Positions 1 through 9,127 of a stretch of 64,000 nucleotides of DNA are shown here, in pieces. Origin of the DNA: Acidimicrobiaceae bacterium (GTDB lineage: Bacteria > Actinomycetota > Acidimicrobiia > Acidimicrobiales > RAAP-2). The notes beneath the pieces are model-generated. The model was not told where the DNA came from and ran no database searches. It worked only from the letters and a program-made list of their open reading frames with translations. Where the stretch lies: positions 1 through 64,000 of the forward strand of contig DAHUZK010000059.1 of NCBI GenBank assembly GCA_027306605.1, given 5' to 3'. The translations under genes and the position numbers were made by a program. How positions within the stretch are numbered: the first letter of the stretch is position 1; every line of letters begins with the position of its first letter.

Positions 1-591
1 CACCCCGAGGTCATGATCATCCACGCCGACGACCGGTCGAAAGTGGTCGCCGGCAATGGTTGGCACACCGACGTGAGCTGCGACGAACAGCCACCGATGG
101 CGACGATCCTGCGTATGGAGACCGTCCCTCCGGCAGGTGGCGACACACTCTTCGCGTCCATGTACCGTGCCTACGAGGACCTTTCCGAGGCGATGCAGTC
201 GTTCCTCGTCCCACTGAGAGCCGTCCACGACGGCGCTCACGTCTATGCGGGTCGCTATGGCTCCAAAGAAGAGGAATCGCGCGACGGAACATTCCCGAAA
301 GCAGAGCATCCCGTGGTGCGAACACATCCGGTCACCGGGAAGAGGGCGATCTACGTCAACCGCGGCTTCACCACCCGGATCGTGGGACTCGCGCCTGGGG
401 AGAGTCGAGCTATCCTCGACTTCTTGTTCACGCACATGGAAGACCCCCACTACCAGTGCCGCTTCCACTGGACTCCCAATTCAGTGGCGATGTGGGACAA
501 CCGCTGCGTCCAGCACTTCGCCTTATGGGACTACTACCCCAACACACGTCACGGCCTCCGAGTAAGCGTCGTGGGCGAACGCCCCAGGTGA
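1..591 (+). CDS. TauD/TfdA-family Fe(II)/2-oxoglutarate dioxygenase, 3' part
   Basis: The reading frame is open at the left edge, so the N-terminus lies outside the window; 196 residues are visible. The family couples 2-oxoglutarate decarboxylation to hydroxylation of small substrates such as taurine, in the cytoplasm. The iron-binding HxD is seen in GWHTDVSC (codons 22 and 24), the distal histidine in NRCVQHFALWDY, and the 2-oxoglutarate-binding arginine region in RHGLRVSV near the end. GGDTLFASMYRAYEDL is also typical of the family. The catalytic half looks intact. The substrate cannot be deduced: no sulfonate transporter is visible, and the next gene is convergent. It may equally act on another alpha-ketoglutarate-dependent substrate. 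Confidence 0.88.
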   Translation, partial: HPEVMIIHADDRSKVVAGNGWHTDVSCDEQPPMATILRMETVPPAGGDTLFASMYRAYEDLSEAMQSFLVPLRAVHDGAHVYAGRYGSKEEESRDGTFPKAEHPVVRTHPVTGKRAIYVNRGFTTRIVGLAPGESRAILDFLFTHMEDPHYQCRFHWTPNSVAMWDNRCVQHFALWDYYPNTRHGLRVSVVGERPR

Positions 592-761
592 CAGCGACTG
601 GTTCTCTGAGGCCCAGCCTGCAGGACCCTGACACGTCACGCAAGCAGCCAACCATGACGCTCAGCCGCAGCACAGAGCGACCAGCAATATCCGCAGTCGA
701 CCGTCCCGGCCCTCACGTACGTGGATCCGAGGGTGACTTCTGATCCTGACATTGGTCTTCC

Positions 762-2033
762 TCAGGCCCCGAACCAACCGAGTACAGTCTGCAGGACCAG
801 GAAGCCGGCAAAGGCGCCGACAACGCTCACCGTGATCGCCCCGAGCCAACGAGCGACCGGGCCGTTCGCCGCCGTTCCGAGCAGGCTGCGCCGGTTCGCC
901 AGTACCAGGATGAAAACCAGGGTGACCGGCGTGATCATGCCCTCGAGCACTTGGGTGTTGACGATGAGAGTAACAAGGTTGCCCGGCACGAGGACGACTG
1001 CCGCACCGATGACGATCTGGATCGTGAAGACACCGAGGAATAGCGGCGCTCGCCGAAAGGTGCTTGACACTGAACGCTCAGCTCCGATGACCTCAGCCAC
1101 GGCGTAGGACGTGGACAGCGGCACCACTGCCGCAGCGAGTGCCGAGGCGCCCAAGAGCCCAATACCGAAGAGCGCTTCGGCCGCCTGGCCCGCTACCGGC
1201 TCCAAGGCCTTGGCTGCTTGCGATGCCGAGGTCAGTCCACCGGTGCCTCCGATCGCTGCCGCAGTTGCGATGATGATCGTCATTGAAATGACATCAGAGA
1301 TGATCGCCCCGCCCACCGCGTCGGCGCGTTGGTAGCGGAATTCCGCCGGACGCACCCCTTTGTCTACCACTGCGCCAGCTTCGTAGAGCTGGATGTAGGG
1401 CGTAATCGTGGTACCGATGAGCGCCACGCCGAGGAGCAGAAAGGCCGAGGTGAACACGAAATGTGGTGATACCGAGTCGACCGCCACGTTGTGCCAGTTC
1501 GGATGCCCGAGGACCGCTGCAACAGGGTAGGTCACGAAGACGAGTGTCATCAGCAGGAAGACGCGCTCGGCGTAACGGTACGATCCGAAGAGTACGAGGA
1601 CCCAGATGGCCACAGCCGCGATGGGCACACACAGGTAGCGAGACACGCCGAAGAGGCTGAAGGCCGTCGCAATTCCGCCGAATTCTGTCACCATGAGACC
1701 CAGGTTGGCGACGGCGAATGCGAGAATGGCAAAGGCCGTGAGACGAAGTGAGAACTCTTCTCGTATGAGAGCAGCCAGACCCTTACCGGTGTAAACCGAG
1801 GTTCGCGCCACCATCTCTTGGATCACTACGTAGAACACCGTGACGATCACCATGAAGAAGAGCGTCTTGTAGCCGAACTGCGCACCGGCAGAGGCATAGG
1901 TGACCACCCCTCCGGCATCATTGCCAGCACTGGCCGCGATCAGGCCAGGTCCGATGAAGGTCAGGTAGAGCAGGAAGCGCCTGCGGCGCGACGACGGGGT
2001 CGTACCAGCATGGGTTCCCACGGGTGAGGGCAT
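762..2033 (-). CDS. Nramp-family (SLC11-like) metal transporter with atypical metal-site motifs
   Basis: This 423-residue protein is highly hydrophobic, with about 11 membrane segments, and has the Nramp fold signature GPGLIAAS near residues 28-35. Canonical family members import Mn2+ or Fe2+ with protons using DPGN in helix 1 and MPH in helix 6. Here helix 1 reads NDAGG (D39-A40-G41-G42 in place of DPGN) and helix 6 reads TITPY (T211-P212-Y213 in place of MPH). The substrate may therefore differ from Mn or Fe. The ATG at 2033 places a short basic N-terminus (RRRR) before helix 1. It is a single gene, convergent with the dioxygenase. No Mn or Mg riboswitch was recognised upstream. Confidence 0.85.
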   Translation of the reverse strand: MPSPVGTHAGTTPSSRRRRFLLYLTFIGPGLIAASAGNDAGGVVTYASAGAQFGYKTLFFMVIVTVFYVVIQEMVARTSVYTGKGLAALIREEFSLRLTAFAILAFAVANLGLMVTEFGGIATAFSLFGVSRYLCVPIAAVAIWVLVLFGSYRYAERVFLLMTLVFVTYPVAAVLGHPNWHNVAVDSVSPHFVFTSAFLLLGVALIGTTITPYIQLYEAGAVVDKGVRPAEFRYQRADAVGGAIISDVISMTIIIATAAAIGGTGGLTSASQAAKALEPVAGQAAEALFGIGLLGASALAAAVVPLSTSYAVAEVIGAERSVSSTFRRAPLFLGVFTIQIVIGAAVVLVPGNLVTLIVNTQVLEGMITPVTLVFILVLANRRSLLGTAANGPVARWLGAITVSVVGAFAGFLVLQTVLGWFGA

Positions 2034-2377
2034 GGTTCGATCCTCTGATGCGTAACGGCGACTTCAGGGCCTGATGGCGGTCGGTGGGCGTGAAGAAGGC
2101 CGCGACGGCCTGAGCGGAGAGAGCGCGCGAACTCAGCGCTCAGTCAGAGTGACCGCTCGGCCGCGGCGTTGGCATGGCACGTGGTACTCGGAGGCTCGTC
2201 GAGATTCACGCCACACCTCCTCACCTACTCTGGCCGGTCGAAGGCGTACAGCCTACGGTGAAAGTTCGACTCCATGCACATCGCCAGTCAGGCCGGAGGA
2301 AGCCACGGGCGGCCAGATCGCCTGATGATGCATCTGGACAGCGATGCCGCTAGACGGCTTGGCCAGAACAGTACGGG
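2034..2377. other. 344-bp intergenic region
   Basis: This stretch lies between the Nramp start and the end of the DUF2267 gene. It must hold the Nramp promoter (minus strand). Reading frames present on either strand lack recognisable protein character. I see no tRNA, riboswitch or clear terminator. Confidence 0.4.
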
Positions 2378-2848
2378 CTAGAGCAGGACCGCATAATCCG
2401 AAGGCAGCACGGACATCAGATGATTCATCGTTCCCTCGCCGAGCTCGTCCCAGCACAGCGCCATGACGGCGCGCACCCCGTCCTCCACTGTACTGGCGCT
2501 CTTCAGGCCGGCCTCCTTCTCGATCCTGTCGAGAAACTCAGTGACCGACATCCGCATGGGGGTGCGCGCCGGGTCCCAGCCCTCATAGAAGATCCCGCGA
2601 ACCAGCATGGGTAGCTGCGCCGCCAGGTGTGCGGCCACGTTGGGCTCGACCCGATCTCGCAGTGCGTGCAGGGTCGCCCGTAGAACGCCATAGGCACGGT
2701 GTGGATCGTCGAAGCCGGAATGGCTTGCCACCTCGTCGACCCAGGCGTACGTCTTGGCGACGGTCCGATCGATCACGTCCAGGTGGTGCTCCATCACCAC
2801 ACTGTCTGGCTGGTTCGGTTTGAAGAGCCAGGGTCGAAGGTCCCACAT
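2378..2848 (-). CDS. DUF2267 domain protein
   Basis: A soluble protein of about 156 residues whose C-terminal 130 residues match the DUF2267 pattern: two helical repeats including HRAYGVLRATLHALRDRV and AAQLPMLVRGIFYEGWDP, then MSVTEFLDRI and a second half ending LMSVLPSDYAVLL. The function of this domain is not established; in other bacteria it often occurs as a stand-alone protein. The start is uncertain: GTG at 2863, ATG at 2848 (preceded by a purine-rich GGTGGGGGCGGGA) or ATG at 2794, directly before the domain. I chose 2848 because of the purine-rich stretch. It is not in an obvious operon. Confidence 0.75.
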   Translation of the reverse strand: MWDLRPWLFKPNQPDSVVMEHHLDVIDRTVAKTYAWVDEVASHSGFDDPHRAYGVLRATLHALRDRVEPNVAAHLAAQLPMLVRGIFYEGWDPARTPMRMSVTEFLDRIEKEAGLKSASTVEDGVRAVMALCWDELGEGTMNHLMSVLPSDYAVLL

Positions 2849-2997
2849 TCCCGCCCCCACCACGCAACGGAGTCCTGAATCAGGACTTCAGACCCAACGA
2901 CTCAGGCCGGAAGTCCCTGTCCGCAACGGAAGGCGCTGGAGGAGAGTAGAGGGACTGTTCGGGAAGAGGCCCGAGCGAATGAGGTGTGGAGTTCCCG

Positions 2998-3168
2998 ATG
3001 GCAAGCACACTGTTCGAGAGGAAGGGAACAACGACGAGAATTGACGCCGGTGCCGTTCCGATCGGGGTGCGGGCATGGCGGGAAGTGGGCTGGATCTTCC
3101 GAGACGGCCAGATCCTCGCCATCGAGCGCCGAGGAGGCCAGACGCGCGTGCGTCAGACTCTTCTCTGA
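2998..3168 (+). CDS. Possible small protein, 56 aa, unknown
   Basis: A short frame opens with ATG at 2998, about 7 bases after GGAG, and ends at a TGA. The peptide is basic with evenly spread aromatic residues (VRAWREVGWIFRDGQILAIE) and looks protein-like, but I recognise no family. It sits in a 348-bp space between the DUF2267 start and the end of the GGDEF-EAL gene, on the opposite strand to both. The rest of that space shows nothing definite. Treat it as a candidate only. Confidence 0.25.
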   Translation: MASTLFERKGTTTRIDAGAVPIGVRAWREVGWIFRDGQILAIERRGGQTRVRQTLL

Positions 3169-3196
3169 ATTGTCTGACCACTCAACGTCGAGTCCG

Positions 3197-5017
3197 CTAT
3201 TGCTCCGGGCTGTTGCCGGCGGTCTCGGTGCTGATCGGTGAAGGTGAAGCCGCAGGCCTTCCGAGAAGATAGCCCTGTGCTTCGTCACACCCGGTTCGGC
3301 GGACGGTGTCGAGCTCAGCTGCCGTCTCCACTCCCTCGGCGACGACGCCCAAGCGAAGACGATGAGCAAGGTCGACCATAGCCGAAACAATGGCGGAGTC
3401 ACGTCCACCGCCACCCAATCCCTCCACGAAGCTCCGGTCGACTTTCAATATGTCGATCGGAAGTCGGCGGAGATATGCGAGAGAGGAATAGCCGGTTCCA
3501 AAGTCATCGATGGCCAGTCGTACTCCTGTGCTCTTGAGATCCGCAAGCATGCGACTCGTGCAGGTGTTCTCATCGACCAACGCTGATTCGGTGATCTCGA
3601 GAGTGACGGCTTCGGGAACAAGCCCTGTATCGGCCAAGGTGCACTTGAGGAATTCGACCAATCCTTCGTCCACCAGCTGCCGGGCGGAAACATTGATCGC
3701 CACCCCCACATCGGGAAGCCACTCGCGCCTCCAGCGGGCGCAATCGGCTGTAGCTCGCGCGATCATCCACCGTCCCATTGGCAGGATGAGGCCACACTCT
3801 TCGGCCAGAGGGACGAATTCGGATGGTGGTACAGCGCCAAACCGGGGATGGTCCCAGCGGGCCAGGGCCTCCATGGAGGTCGTCATTCCGGAGGAGAGAT
3901 CGACCATGGGCTGATAGTGAACTCGTAGCTCGTTCCGTTCGGTTATCCCGTGGAGATCGTTCAGCAGCAGAGGACGACGCTTGAGAATCCGGTCGACCGA
4001 TTCGTCATATGCCTGATAGCGATTGCCGCCATCACGCTTTGCCGAATACATCGCCGAATCCGCCCGCGAGAGTATGTCTTCGGCCGTGTCGTGCGGACCC
4101 ACGATGCCAATTCCGATGCTGGCCGAAATGAAGAACTGCTGTGTGCCGTTGTCGCACAGAAATGGCTGGGCAACCACGGCACTGATCCGCTCCGCCAGGG
4201 CCGTCGCCTCGTTTTCGGCATCGCCGAGATCGGGACATACGATGACGAACTCGTCACCACCCAGGCGAGCCAGCGTGTCGCCAGCACGGATGACCTCCTT
4301 GAGTCGTCGTGCCGCCATAACCAACAGCTCGTCGCCCACCTTGTGGCCGGCCAGATCGTTGACAGACTTGAAGCGATCGAGATCGACGAAGAGTACAGCG
4401 GATCCGAGCTTCCTTCGCAAGGAGGCCGTTACGAGCTGCTCGAGTCGGTCGATCAGAAGCGTCCGATTGGGTAGCCCGGTCAGGGAGTCGTGAAGTGCGT
4501 TGTGAACGAGGTCGGCAGCCAGTCTGCGCCGCTCGTCGTCGAACGTCCGGACGATGTTGACGAGAGAGGCATCACATCCAACACGGGCCGCCGTCCTCGC
4601 CATTTCGACATCCGCGCCGTCGACACCAAGGTCGAGGGCGAGTTCACCGAGTCTCTCACACGCAACGTCGCGCCATGAGAAGTAGAGTTTCGTCAGGTCG
4701 TCAAGCCCAATGGTCTCCCGCAATGGCGCCTTTCCGGGCGCGGCAAGAGTGGCGCGCTCCTTGGCCGAGGGGAATTCGCCGGTTGTGAGGTAGTGACCGA
4801 GCGCAACGGTGGCGACCTCCGTCGTCCGAACGATGTCCTGGTAGACCTGGTCGTTCGCGTCGTTCTCACTTTCGCCATGCTGATTGCGCCATCGCTCGAG
4901 AACCGTATGGGCGATAATCGTGGGCTTCGACACGAGCTCCCGGCCCAGCGCCGCAGGGCCTCGACCCAGAGGAGCCGTGGACGAAGGCACGCCGGGATCC
5001 TCGGCGAGAAGTGCCAT
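3197..5017 (-). CDS. Bifunctional GGDEF-EAL cyclic-di-GMP enzyme
   Basis: A 606-residue cytoplasmic protein without membrane segments. Residues 1-165 form a helical N-terminal region of unknown input function. The GGDEF domain spans roughly 172-340, with the intact active-site motif GGDEF at 253-257 and an RxxD inhibitory site (R244-D247) five residues before it. The EAL domain follows: EAL at 383-385, E475 in LEITE, DDFGTGYSS at 504, K525, E561 and Q581. All residues needed for diguanylate cyclase and phosphodiesterase activity appear present, so either or both activities are possible. The gene is divergent from the methyltransferase gene, with a 146-bp shared upstream region. Confidence 0.95.
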   Translation of the reverse strand: MALLAEDPGVPSSTAPLGRGPAALGRELVSKPTIIAHTVLERWRNQHGESENDANDQVYQDIVRTTEVATVALGHYLTTGEFPSAKERATLAAPGKAPLRETIGLDDLTKLYFSWRDVACERLGELALDLGVDGADVEMARTAARVGCDASLVNIVRTFDDERRRLAADLVHNALHDSLTGLPNRTLLIDRLEQLVTASLRRKLGSAVLFVDLDRFKSVNDLAGHKVGDELLVMAARRLKEVIRAGDTLARLGGDEFVIVCPDLGDAENEATALAERISAVVAQPFLCDNGTQQFFISASIGIGIVGPHDTAEDILSRADSAMYSAKRDGGNRYQAYDESVDRILKRRPLLLNDLHGITERNELRVHYQPMVDLSSGMTTSMEALARWDHPRFGAVPPSEFVPLAEECGLILPMGRWMIARATADCARWRREWLPDVGVAINVSARQLVDEGLVEFLKCTLADTGLVPEAVTLEITESALVDENTCTSRMLADLKSTGVRLAIDDFGTGYSSLAYLRRLPIDILKVDRSFVEGLGGGGRDSAIVSAMVDLAHRLRLGVVAEGVETAAELDTVRRTGCDEAQGYLLGRPAASPSPISTETAGNSPEQ

Positions 5018-5163
5018 GAGGCCTTATCGGCACTATGCGGCCGGGTCTGAAGCGGCTCCAAGAGTCCCTGGTCTCCTCAACGGTCACCTTGCCGGTCGAA
5101 GGTCGAGCCGAGCTGGAACCTCGGCGGTTGACGAAGCAGATCGCCGACTGAGATCTTGTTCTC

Positions 5164-6225
5164 GTGGACCCCGACAAGTTGGCCGCACTGTCTCTCCGCG
5201 TCTGGAGCTACAAGCAGGGTGAGGTCGTCGCCTTGATGGTCCATCTGGGAGATCAGCTTGGGCTCTACAAGGCGATGGCGGGCGAGGGGCCGCTCGACGC
5301 GATGCAGCTGGCGCAGCTCACCGGGCTCGACGCACGCTGGCTGCTCGAATGGCTCCGCTGCCAAGGTGCCGCTGGACTGCTCGAGACGGAAGACGGGGAG
5401 ATGTTCGAGCTGACCGAGGAAGGGGCGGAGGTTCTCGCCAACGAGACTGGCAGCACATGGTTCGCCGCTGGCGCCTTCCAAGGGGTTGTGGCCGCGCCGG
5501 ACACGATCAGACGGCTCATGGAGGCTTTTCGCACCGGCCAGGGCCTGAGCTACGACCAGCTGGGTCCCAGCGCAGCGCACGGAGTCGAACGACTCACTGC
5601 ACCTTGGACCAAGCTCGTCCTCGTCCCAGAGGTCCTGCCCGGGCTGCGCGGGGTCGAGGAACGCCTCGAGCAGGGTGCGCGGGTAGCCGACGTCGGATGC
5701 GGTGCGGGGGTTGCGCTCATCGCCATGGCGTCGGCGTACCCCCGGTCGACATTCGAAGGCTTCGATCCTTCGATGCACGCGGTCGATCTCGCACGACAGA
5801 AGGTGAAAGAAGCAGGACTGGCGAACGTGGAGCTGCACTGTTGCCCTGCGGCGGCATTGCCCGCCGACGCAACGTACGACCTCATCCTCACTCTCGACTG
5901 CCTTCATGACATGCCCCAGCCGGGGGAAGCCATCCGTGCGATCAGGCGGAGCATCAAACCCGACGGCACGTGGCTCATCAAGGACATACGGAGTGCGCCG
6001 ACCTGGCAGGGCAACTTGCGCAATCCGATGCTGGCCCTCATGTACGGGACATCGGTCGCCACCTGTATGTCGTCGGCTCTTTCGGAGCCGGACGGTGCAG
6101 GGCTTGGAACGCTCGGACTCCATCCTGAACTCGCCGAGCAGATGTGCCGGGACGCCGGATTCTCGTACTTCGTGGTGCACGACTTTCACGATCCTGCCAA
6201 CCTCTACTACGAGGTACGCCCCTGA
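5164..6225 (+). CDS. SAM-dependent methyltransferase with N-terminal winged helix
   Basis: A 353-residue protein. The first 110 residues form a winged-helix dimerisation domain (LAQLTGLDARWLLEWLRCQ, FELTEEGAEVLA). The Rossmann methyltransferase domain has motif I as ADVGCGAGVALIAMA near residue 177, then an acidic motif II region and DLILTLDCLHDM. This architecture is shared with plant-type O-methyltransferases and the mycobacterial Rv2258c group. The acceptor is unknown. The start is a GTG without a convincing ribosome-binding site; ATG at 5236 is an alternative but would cut into the winged helix. An ABC exporter pair follows 184 bp downstream on the same strand. Confidence 0.85.
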   Translation: MDPDKLAALSLRVWSYKQGEVVALMVHLGDQLGLYKAMAGEGPLDAMQLAQLTGLDARWLLEWLRCQGAAGLLETEDGEMFELTEEGAEVLANETGSTWFAAGAFQGVVAAPDTIRRLMEAFRTGQGLSYDQLGPSAAHGVERLTAPWTKLVLVPEVLPGLRGVEERLEQGARVADVGCGAGVALIAMASAYPRSTFEGFDPSMHAVDLARQKVKEAGLANVELHCCPAAALPADATYDLILTLDCLHDMPQPGEAIRAIRRSIKPDGTWLIKDIRSAPTWQGNLRNPMLALMYGTSVATCMSSALSEPDGAGLGTLGLHPELAEQMCRDAGFSYFVVHDFHDPANLYYEVRP

Positions 6226-6344
6226 TGCGTCCCTGATCGGACGGTCGGACAGAGGTAGAGGCGGCCCGAGTCACGGAGCCGTTCTGGTCCTCCGCCTCGA
6301 ACACGATGGCATTGGGACCTTGGACCCTACCTCTCACCGCTCTC

Positions 6345-6364
6345 TGACTTGCAGCGTTGAGTCA
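6345..6364. promoter_or_regulatory. Candidate operator palindrome upstream of ABC exporter
   Basis: TGACT and AGTCA arms are separated by 10 bases, 45 bases before the ATPase start. Such a dyad is compatible with a small dimeric repressor site, but the arms are short and no regulator gene is adjacent. Confidence 0.2.
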
Positions 6365-6409
6365 GGCTGTGATCACGAGGATCGAGTCTCAAGACCTCGG
6401 AGAAATGCC

Positions 6410-7372
6410 ATGACCGTCAAGATTGATTCCCCCGTCGGCATGGGCAACGGGAAGCCGGTGATCCACACCGAAGCCTTGGCCAAGCGGTTCGGGTCGTTCA
6501 CTGCCCTCCATGGGCTGAATCTGGATGTGCATCGAGGAGAGGTGTTCGGCTTCCTCGGGCCCAATGGAGCCGGCAAATCCACCACTCTTCGCCTGCTCCT
6601 CGGGCTCATTCGCCCCAGCGGCGGGAAGGCCAGCATCTTCGGTCTGGATGTGGGTGACGTGCGCCACGTCCATCCTCGCATCGCCTACGTCCCCGGCGAC
6701 GTGTCGCTGTGGCCGAGGCTCACCGGGGCTGAGAGCCTGGCTCTGTTGGGACGACTGCATGGAGCCGTTGACCTGGACTACCGCGATGAGCTGGTCGAAC
6801 GATTTCATCTGGACACATCCAAGCGATCGCGTGCCTATTCCAAAGGCAACCGTCAGAAGGTAGCCCTCGTCGCCGCTTTCGCGACTCGCGCCGAGCTCAT
6901 TCTGCTCGATGAGCCCACCAGCGGCCTCGACCCGTTGATGGAAGCCGAATTCGTCAAGGCGATCCGGGAGGTTGCAGCGCAGGGCCGAACGGTGTTCCTT
7001 TCCTCGCACATTCTCTCGGAGGTGGAGACGCTCTGCCATCGGGTAGGGATCCTGCGGGAGGGGAAGCTGGTCGAGGTCGATGATGTCAGCAAGCTGCGCA
7101 CCATGCACGGAACGGAACTCGACATCGATCTCGACGGTGGTGCTCCCGACCTGACCCACGTCCAGGGAGTTGCCCGAGTCGACACCACGCCAGAAGGACT
7201 TCGCGTCCAGCTCTCGGGTGAACCCGGTCCCCTGCTCCAGGCTCTCACCCCAGCCAAGGTGACCGGTCTCCGCTCACGGGAAGCATCCCTGGAGGAGATC
7301 TTCCTCGGCTACTACGACACCACCACATCCCCCGATGGTCACCCCGACGGGAAGGGCGACCATGACGACTGA
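6410..7372 (+). CDS. ABC-2 exporter ATP-binding protein
   Basis: A 320-residue ATPase. Walker A is GPNGAGKST near residue 47, the signature is YSKGNRQK (the variant usual in ABC-2 drug and antibiotic exporters), Walker B is LILLDEPTSGLDP, and the H-loop region is FLSSHILSE. The C-terminal 90 residues are the extra domain common to this type. The ATG at 6410 follows GGAG by 8 bases. The gene overlaps the permease gene by 11 bases, so the two are translationally coupled and very likely form one exporter. The substrate is unknown; relatives export polyketide or peptide antibiotics. Confidence 0.92.
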   Translation: MTVKIDSPVGMGNGKPVIHTEALAKRFGSFTALHGLNLDVHRGEVFGFLGPNGAGKSTTLRLLLGLIRPSGGKASIFGLDVGDVRHVHPRIAYVPGDVSLWPRLTGAESLALLGRLHGAVDLDYRDELVERFHLDTSKRSRAYSKGNRQKVALVAAFATRAELILLDEPTSGLDPLMEAEFVKAIREVAAQGRTVFLSSHILSEVETLCHRVGILREGKLVEVDDVSKLRTMHGTELDIDLDGGAPDLTHVQGVARVDTTPEGLRVQLSGEPGPLLQALTPAKVTGLRSREASLEEIFLGYYDTTTSPDGHPDGKGDHDD

Positions 7373-9011
7373 CCTGGCTCTCAGGCCCGCGGCACGTCCG
7401 GTGCATGCACGTCCAGCGCGACGAGCCGTACCGCTCCATGCGGAACGGGCCAGCGCCGCTCTGGCCCTGCGCCAGATCTGGACCGGAGCCCTGGTGATCG
7501 TTGGATCCATGGGCTTCTTGCTCTGGGCCGGCACCGAAGCGTTCCACAAGTCGGCGCAGCAGGGAGGAAGCCTGATGGCACCGTTGGCTGACAACCCAGC
7601 CGTACGGGCCATCTACGGACTCCCGACCGCAATCAACACCATCGGTGGTTTTGCCGTCTGGCGGGTCGAGTTGTTCGTCACACTCCTTGGGACGGTGTGG
7701 GTGGCGCTCGCCACGACACGCATTCTCCGGGGCAACGAGGAGACCGGACGTCTCGACCTCGTCCTCGCCAACCCTCTCTCCCTCACCCGGGCCACCGTGA
7801 CAAGCCTCATGTCGCTCTTCACCGTCCCGGTGCTGGCCGCTCTGGTGACCGGGTCCGTCCTGCAGATTGCCGGCGCCCAAGCCGAAGGCTCCTGGCTCTA
7901 TGGCGTGGGAATCGGAGTGCTCGTTGCCACGTTCCTGAGCGTCGCGACGCTCGCCTCGCAATTGGTGCCAGAGCGGCGCCGCGCCACCACGCTCGCCATG
8001 GCGGTGTTGTTCGCCACGTTCGTCCTACGAATGTGGGCGGATGGAGCGACAAACGCACCCGTTGCACGATGGATCACGCCCTTCGGTTGGGTCGAGCAGC
8101 TCCATGCATTCGGCACCAATGACCTCATTCCGCTGATTCCGCTCGTGCTGGCACCGATCATCCTGGTGCTCCTGTCGTTGCTCCTCGTTTCTCGTCGAGA
8201 CACGGGGGCGGGACTGGTCCGGGCTGACGATACGAAGACGGCGAACACCCGCCTACTCTCGAGGCCCTTGGCCTTCTCGAGTCGCCGCAGGCTCGCCGAG
8301 CTCGCCGGTTGGGGCGTGGCACTCGTGGTTCTCGGACTTCTCTCGGGTGGGCTGGCCGAGTCTCTCGTGGGGTTCCAACAGACGCAGCCAGAGGCCATGA
8401 AGCTCCTGCAGCAGTTCGGAATGGCGGCGGCCGTCACGCCAGCCGGGTTCATCGCCATCATGAACGTGTTCTACGCGGTGGTGCTCGCGGGTTACGCCAT
8501 CGCATGCATCCATGCCGATTACGACGACGAGATCACCAACCGTCTCGACCTGCCGTACTCGAACCGGGTCAGCCGTACGGAATGGACTGGCTCCACCGCA
8601 GCGACGGTGGCAGTCGCCTTGAGCCTGCTGACCTTCGTGCTCGGTCTCGCCACGTGGCTCGGCTCGGTTGCCGCCAACGCGGGCCTGTCGCTCGGAAGCG
8701 CGTTGTCCTCCGCCGCGAACGTGCTCCCGGTGGCGATCCTATTCCTCGGTATTGCTCTGCTCTTGCACGGGGTGCACCCCTCGTGGACGGTCGCCGTGAC
8801 CGGTGTCCTCACCATCGGTCTGTATCTCGTCGATCTGATCGGACCGGCACTGTCATGGCCGACCTGGGTGGTGGACCTCTCTCCCTACCACCATCTCGCG
8901 CTGGTCCCTGCAGAAGCTCCGGCATGGGAGCCGATCGGGATCATGCTCTTCATTGCACTGGCAGCTGGAACGCTCGGTTTGTTCTCGTACACCCGTCGCG
9001 ACCTGCAGTAG
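7362..9011 (+). CDS. ABC-2 exporter permease (polyketide-antibiotic exporter type)
   Basis: A 549-residue membrane protein with about 12 predicted helices in two halves, joined by a polar linker near residues 280-300. It resembles the large ABC permeases annotated as exporters of polyketide antibiotics, with RGNEETGRLDLVLANPLSLT after the second helix, a pattern common in that family. ATG at 7362 lies 6-8 bases after GGAAGGG inside the ATPase gene; the longer frame from GTG 7335 is less likely. The partner ATPase is immediately upstream. The proximity of a methyltransferase gene may be chance or may hint at a self-protection function; that is inference only. Confidence 0.85.
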   Translation: MTTDLALRPAARPVHARPARRAVPLHAERASAALALRQIWTGALVIVGSMGFLLWAGTEAFHKSAQQGGSLMAPLADNPAVRAIYGLPTAINTIGGFAVWRVELFVTLLGTVWVALATTRILRGNEETGRLDLVLANPLSLTRATVTSLMSLFTVPVLAALVTGSVLQIAGAQAEGSWLYGVGIGVLVATFLSVATLASQLVPERRRATTLAMAVLFATFVLRMWADGATNAPVARWITPFGWVEQLHAFGTNDLIPLIPLVLAPIILVLLSLLLVSRRDTGAGLVRADDTKTANTRLLSRPLAFSSRRRLAELAGWGVALVVLGLLSGGLAESLVGFQQTQPEAMKLLQQFGMAAAVTPAGFIAIMNVFYAVVLAGYAIACIHADYDDEITNRLDLPYSNRVSRTEWTGSTAATVAVALSLLTFVLGLATWLGSVAANAGLSLGSALSSAANVLPVAILFLGIALLLHGVHPSWTVAVTGVLTIGLYLVDLIGPALSWPTWVVDLSPYHHLALVPAEAPAWEPIGIMLFIALAAGTLGLFSYTRRDLQ

Positions 9012-9127
9012 GTGCCGCCATCAGAGCGCTTCTGACCAGCCCTGCGACACATATGGCCGTGAGCGACCACGACTTCGACGATCACCGTCAGTGGGCGGTC
9101 GAGCGCAGCCTGGGCGAAAATGGCGGT

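Noticed and set aside
714-723. 10-bp palindrome CACGTACGTG between the dioxygenase and Nramp genes
   Set aside because: It is short, between convergent genes and without other signal; chance occurrence is likely.
2034-2240. Mn or Mg riboswitch upstream of the Nramp-like gene
   Set aside because: None of the conserved yybP-ykoY or M-box sequence elements could be found.
6345-6375. Sigma-70-type promoter before the ABC exporter
   Set aside because: TTGCAG and TGTGAT are only 13 bases apart, too close for a standard promoter. Only the dyad is listed.
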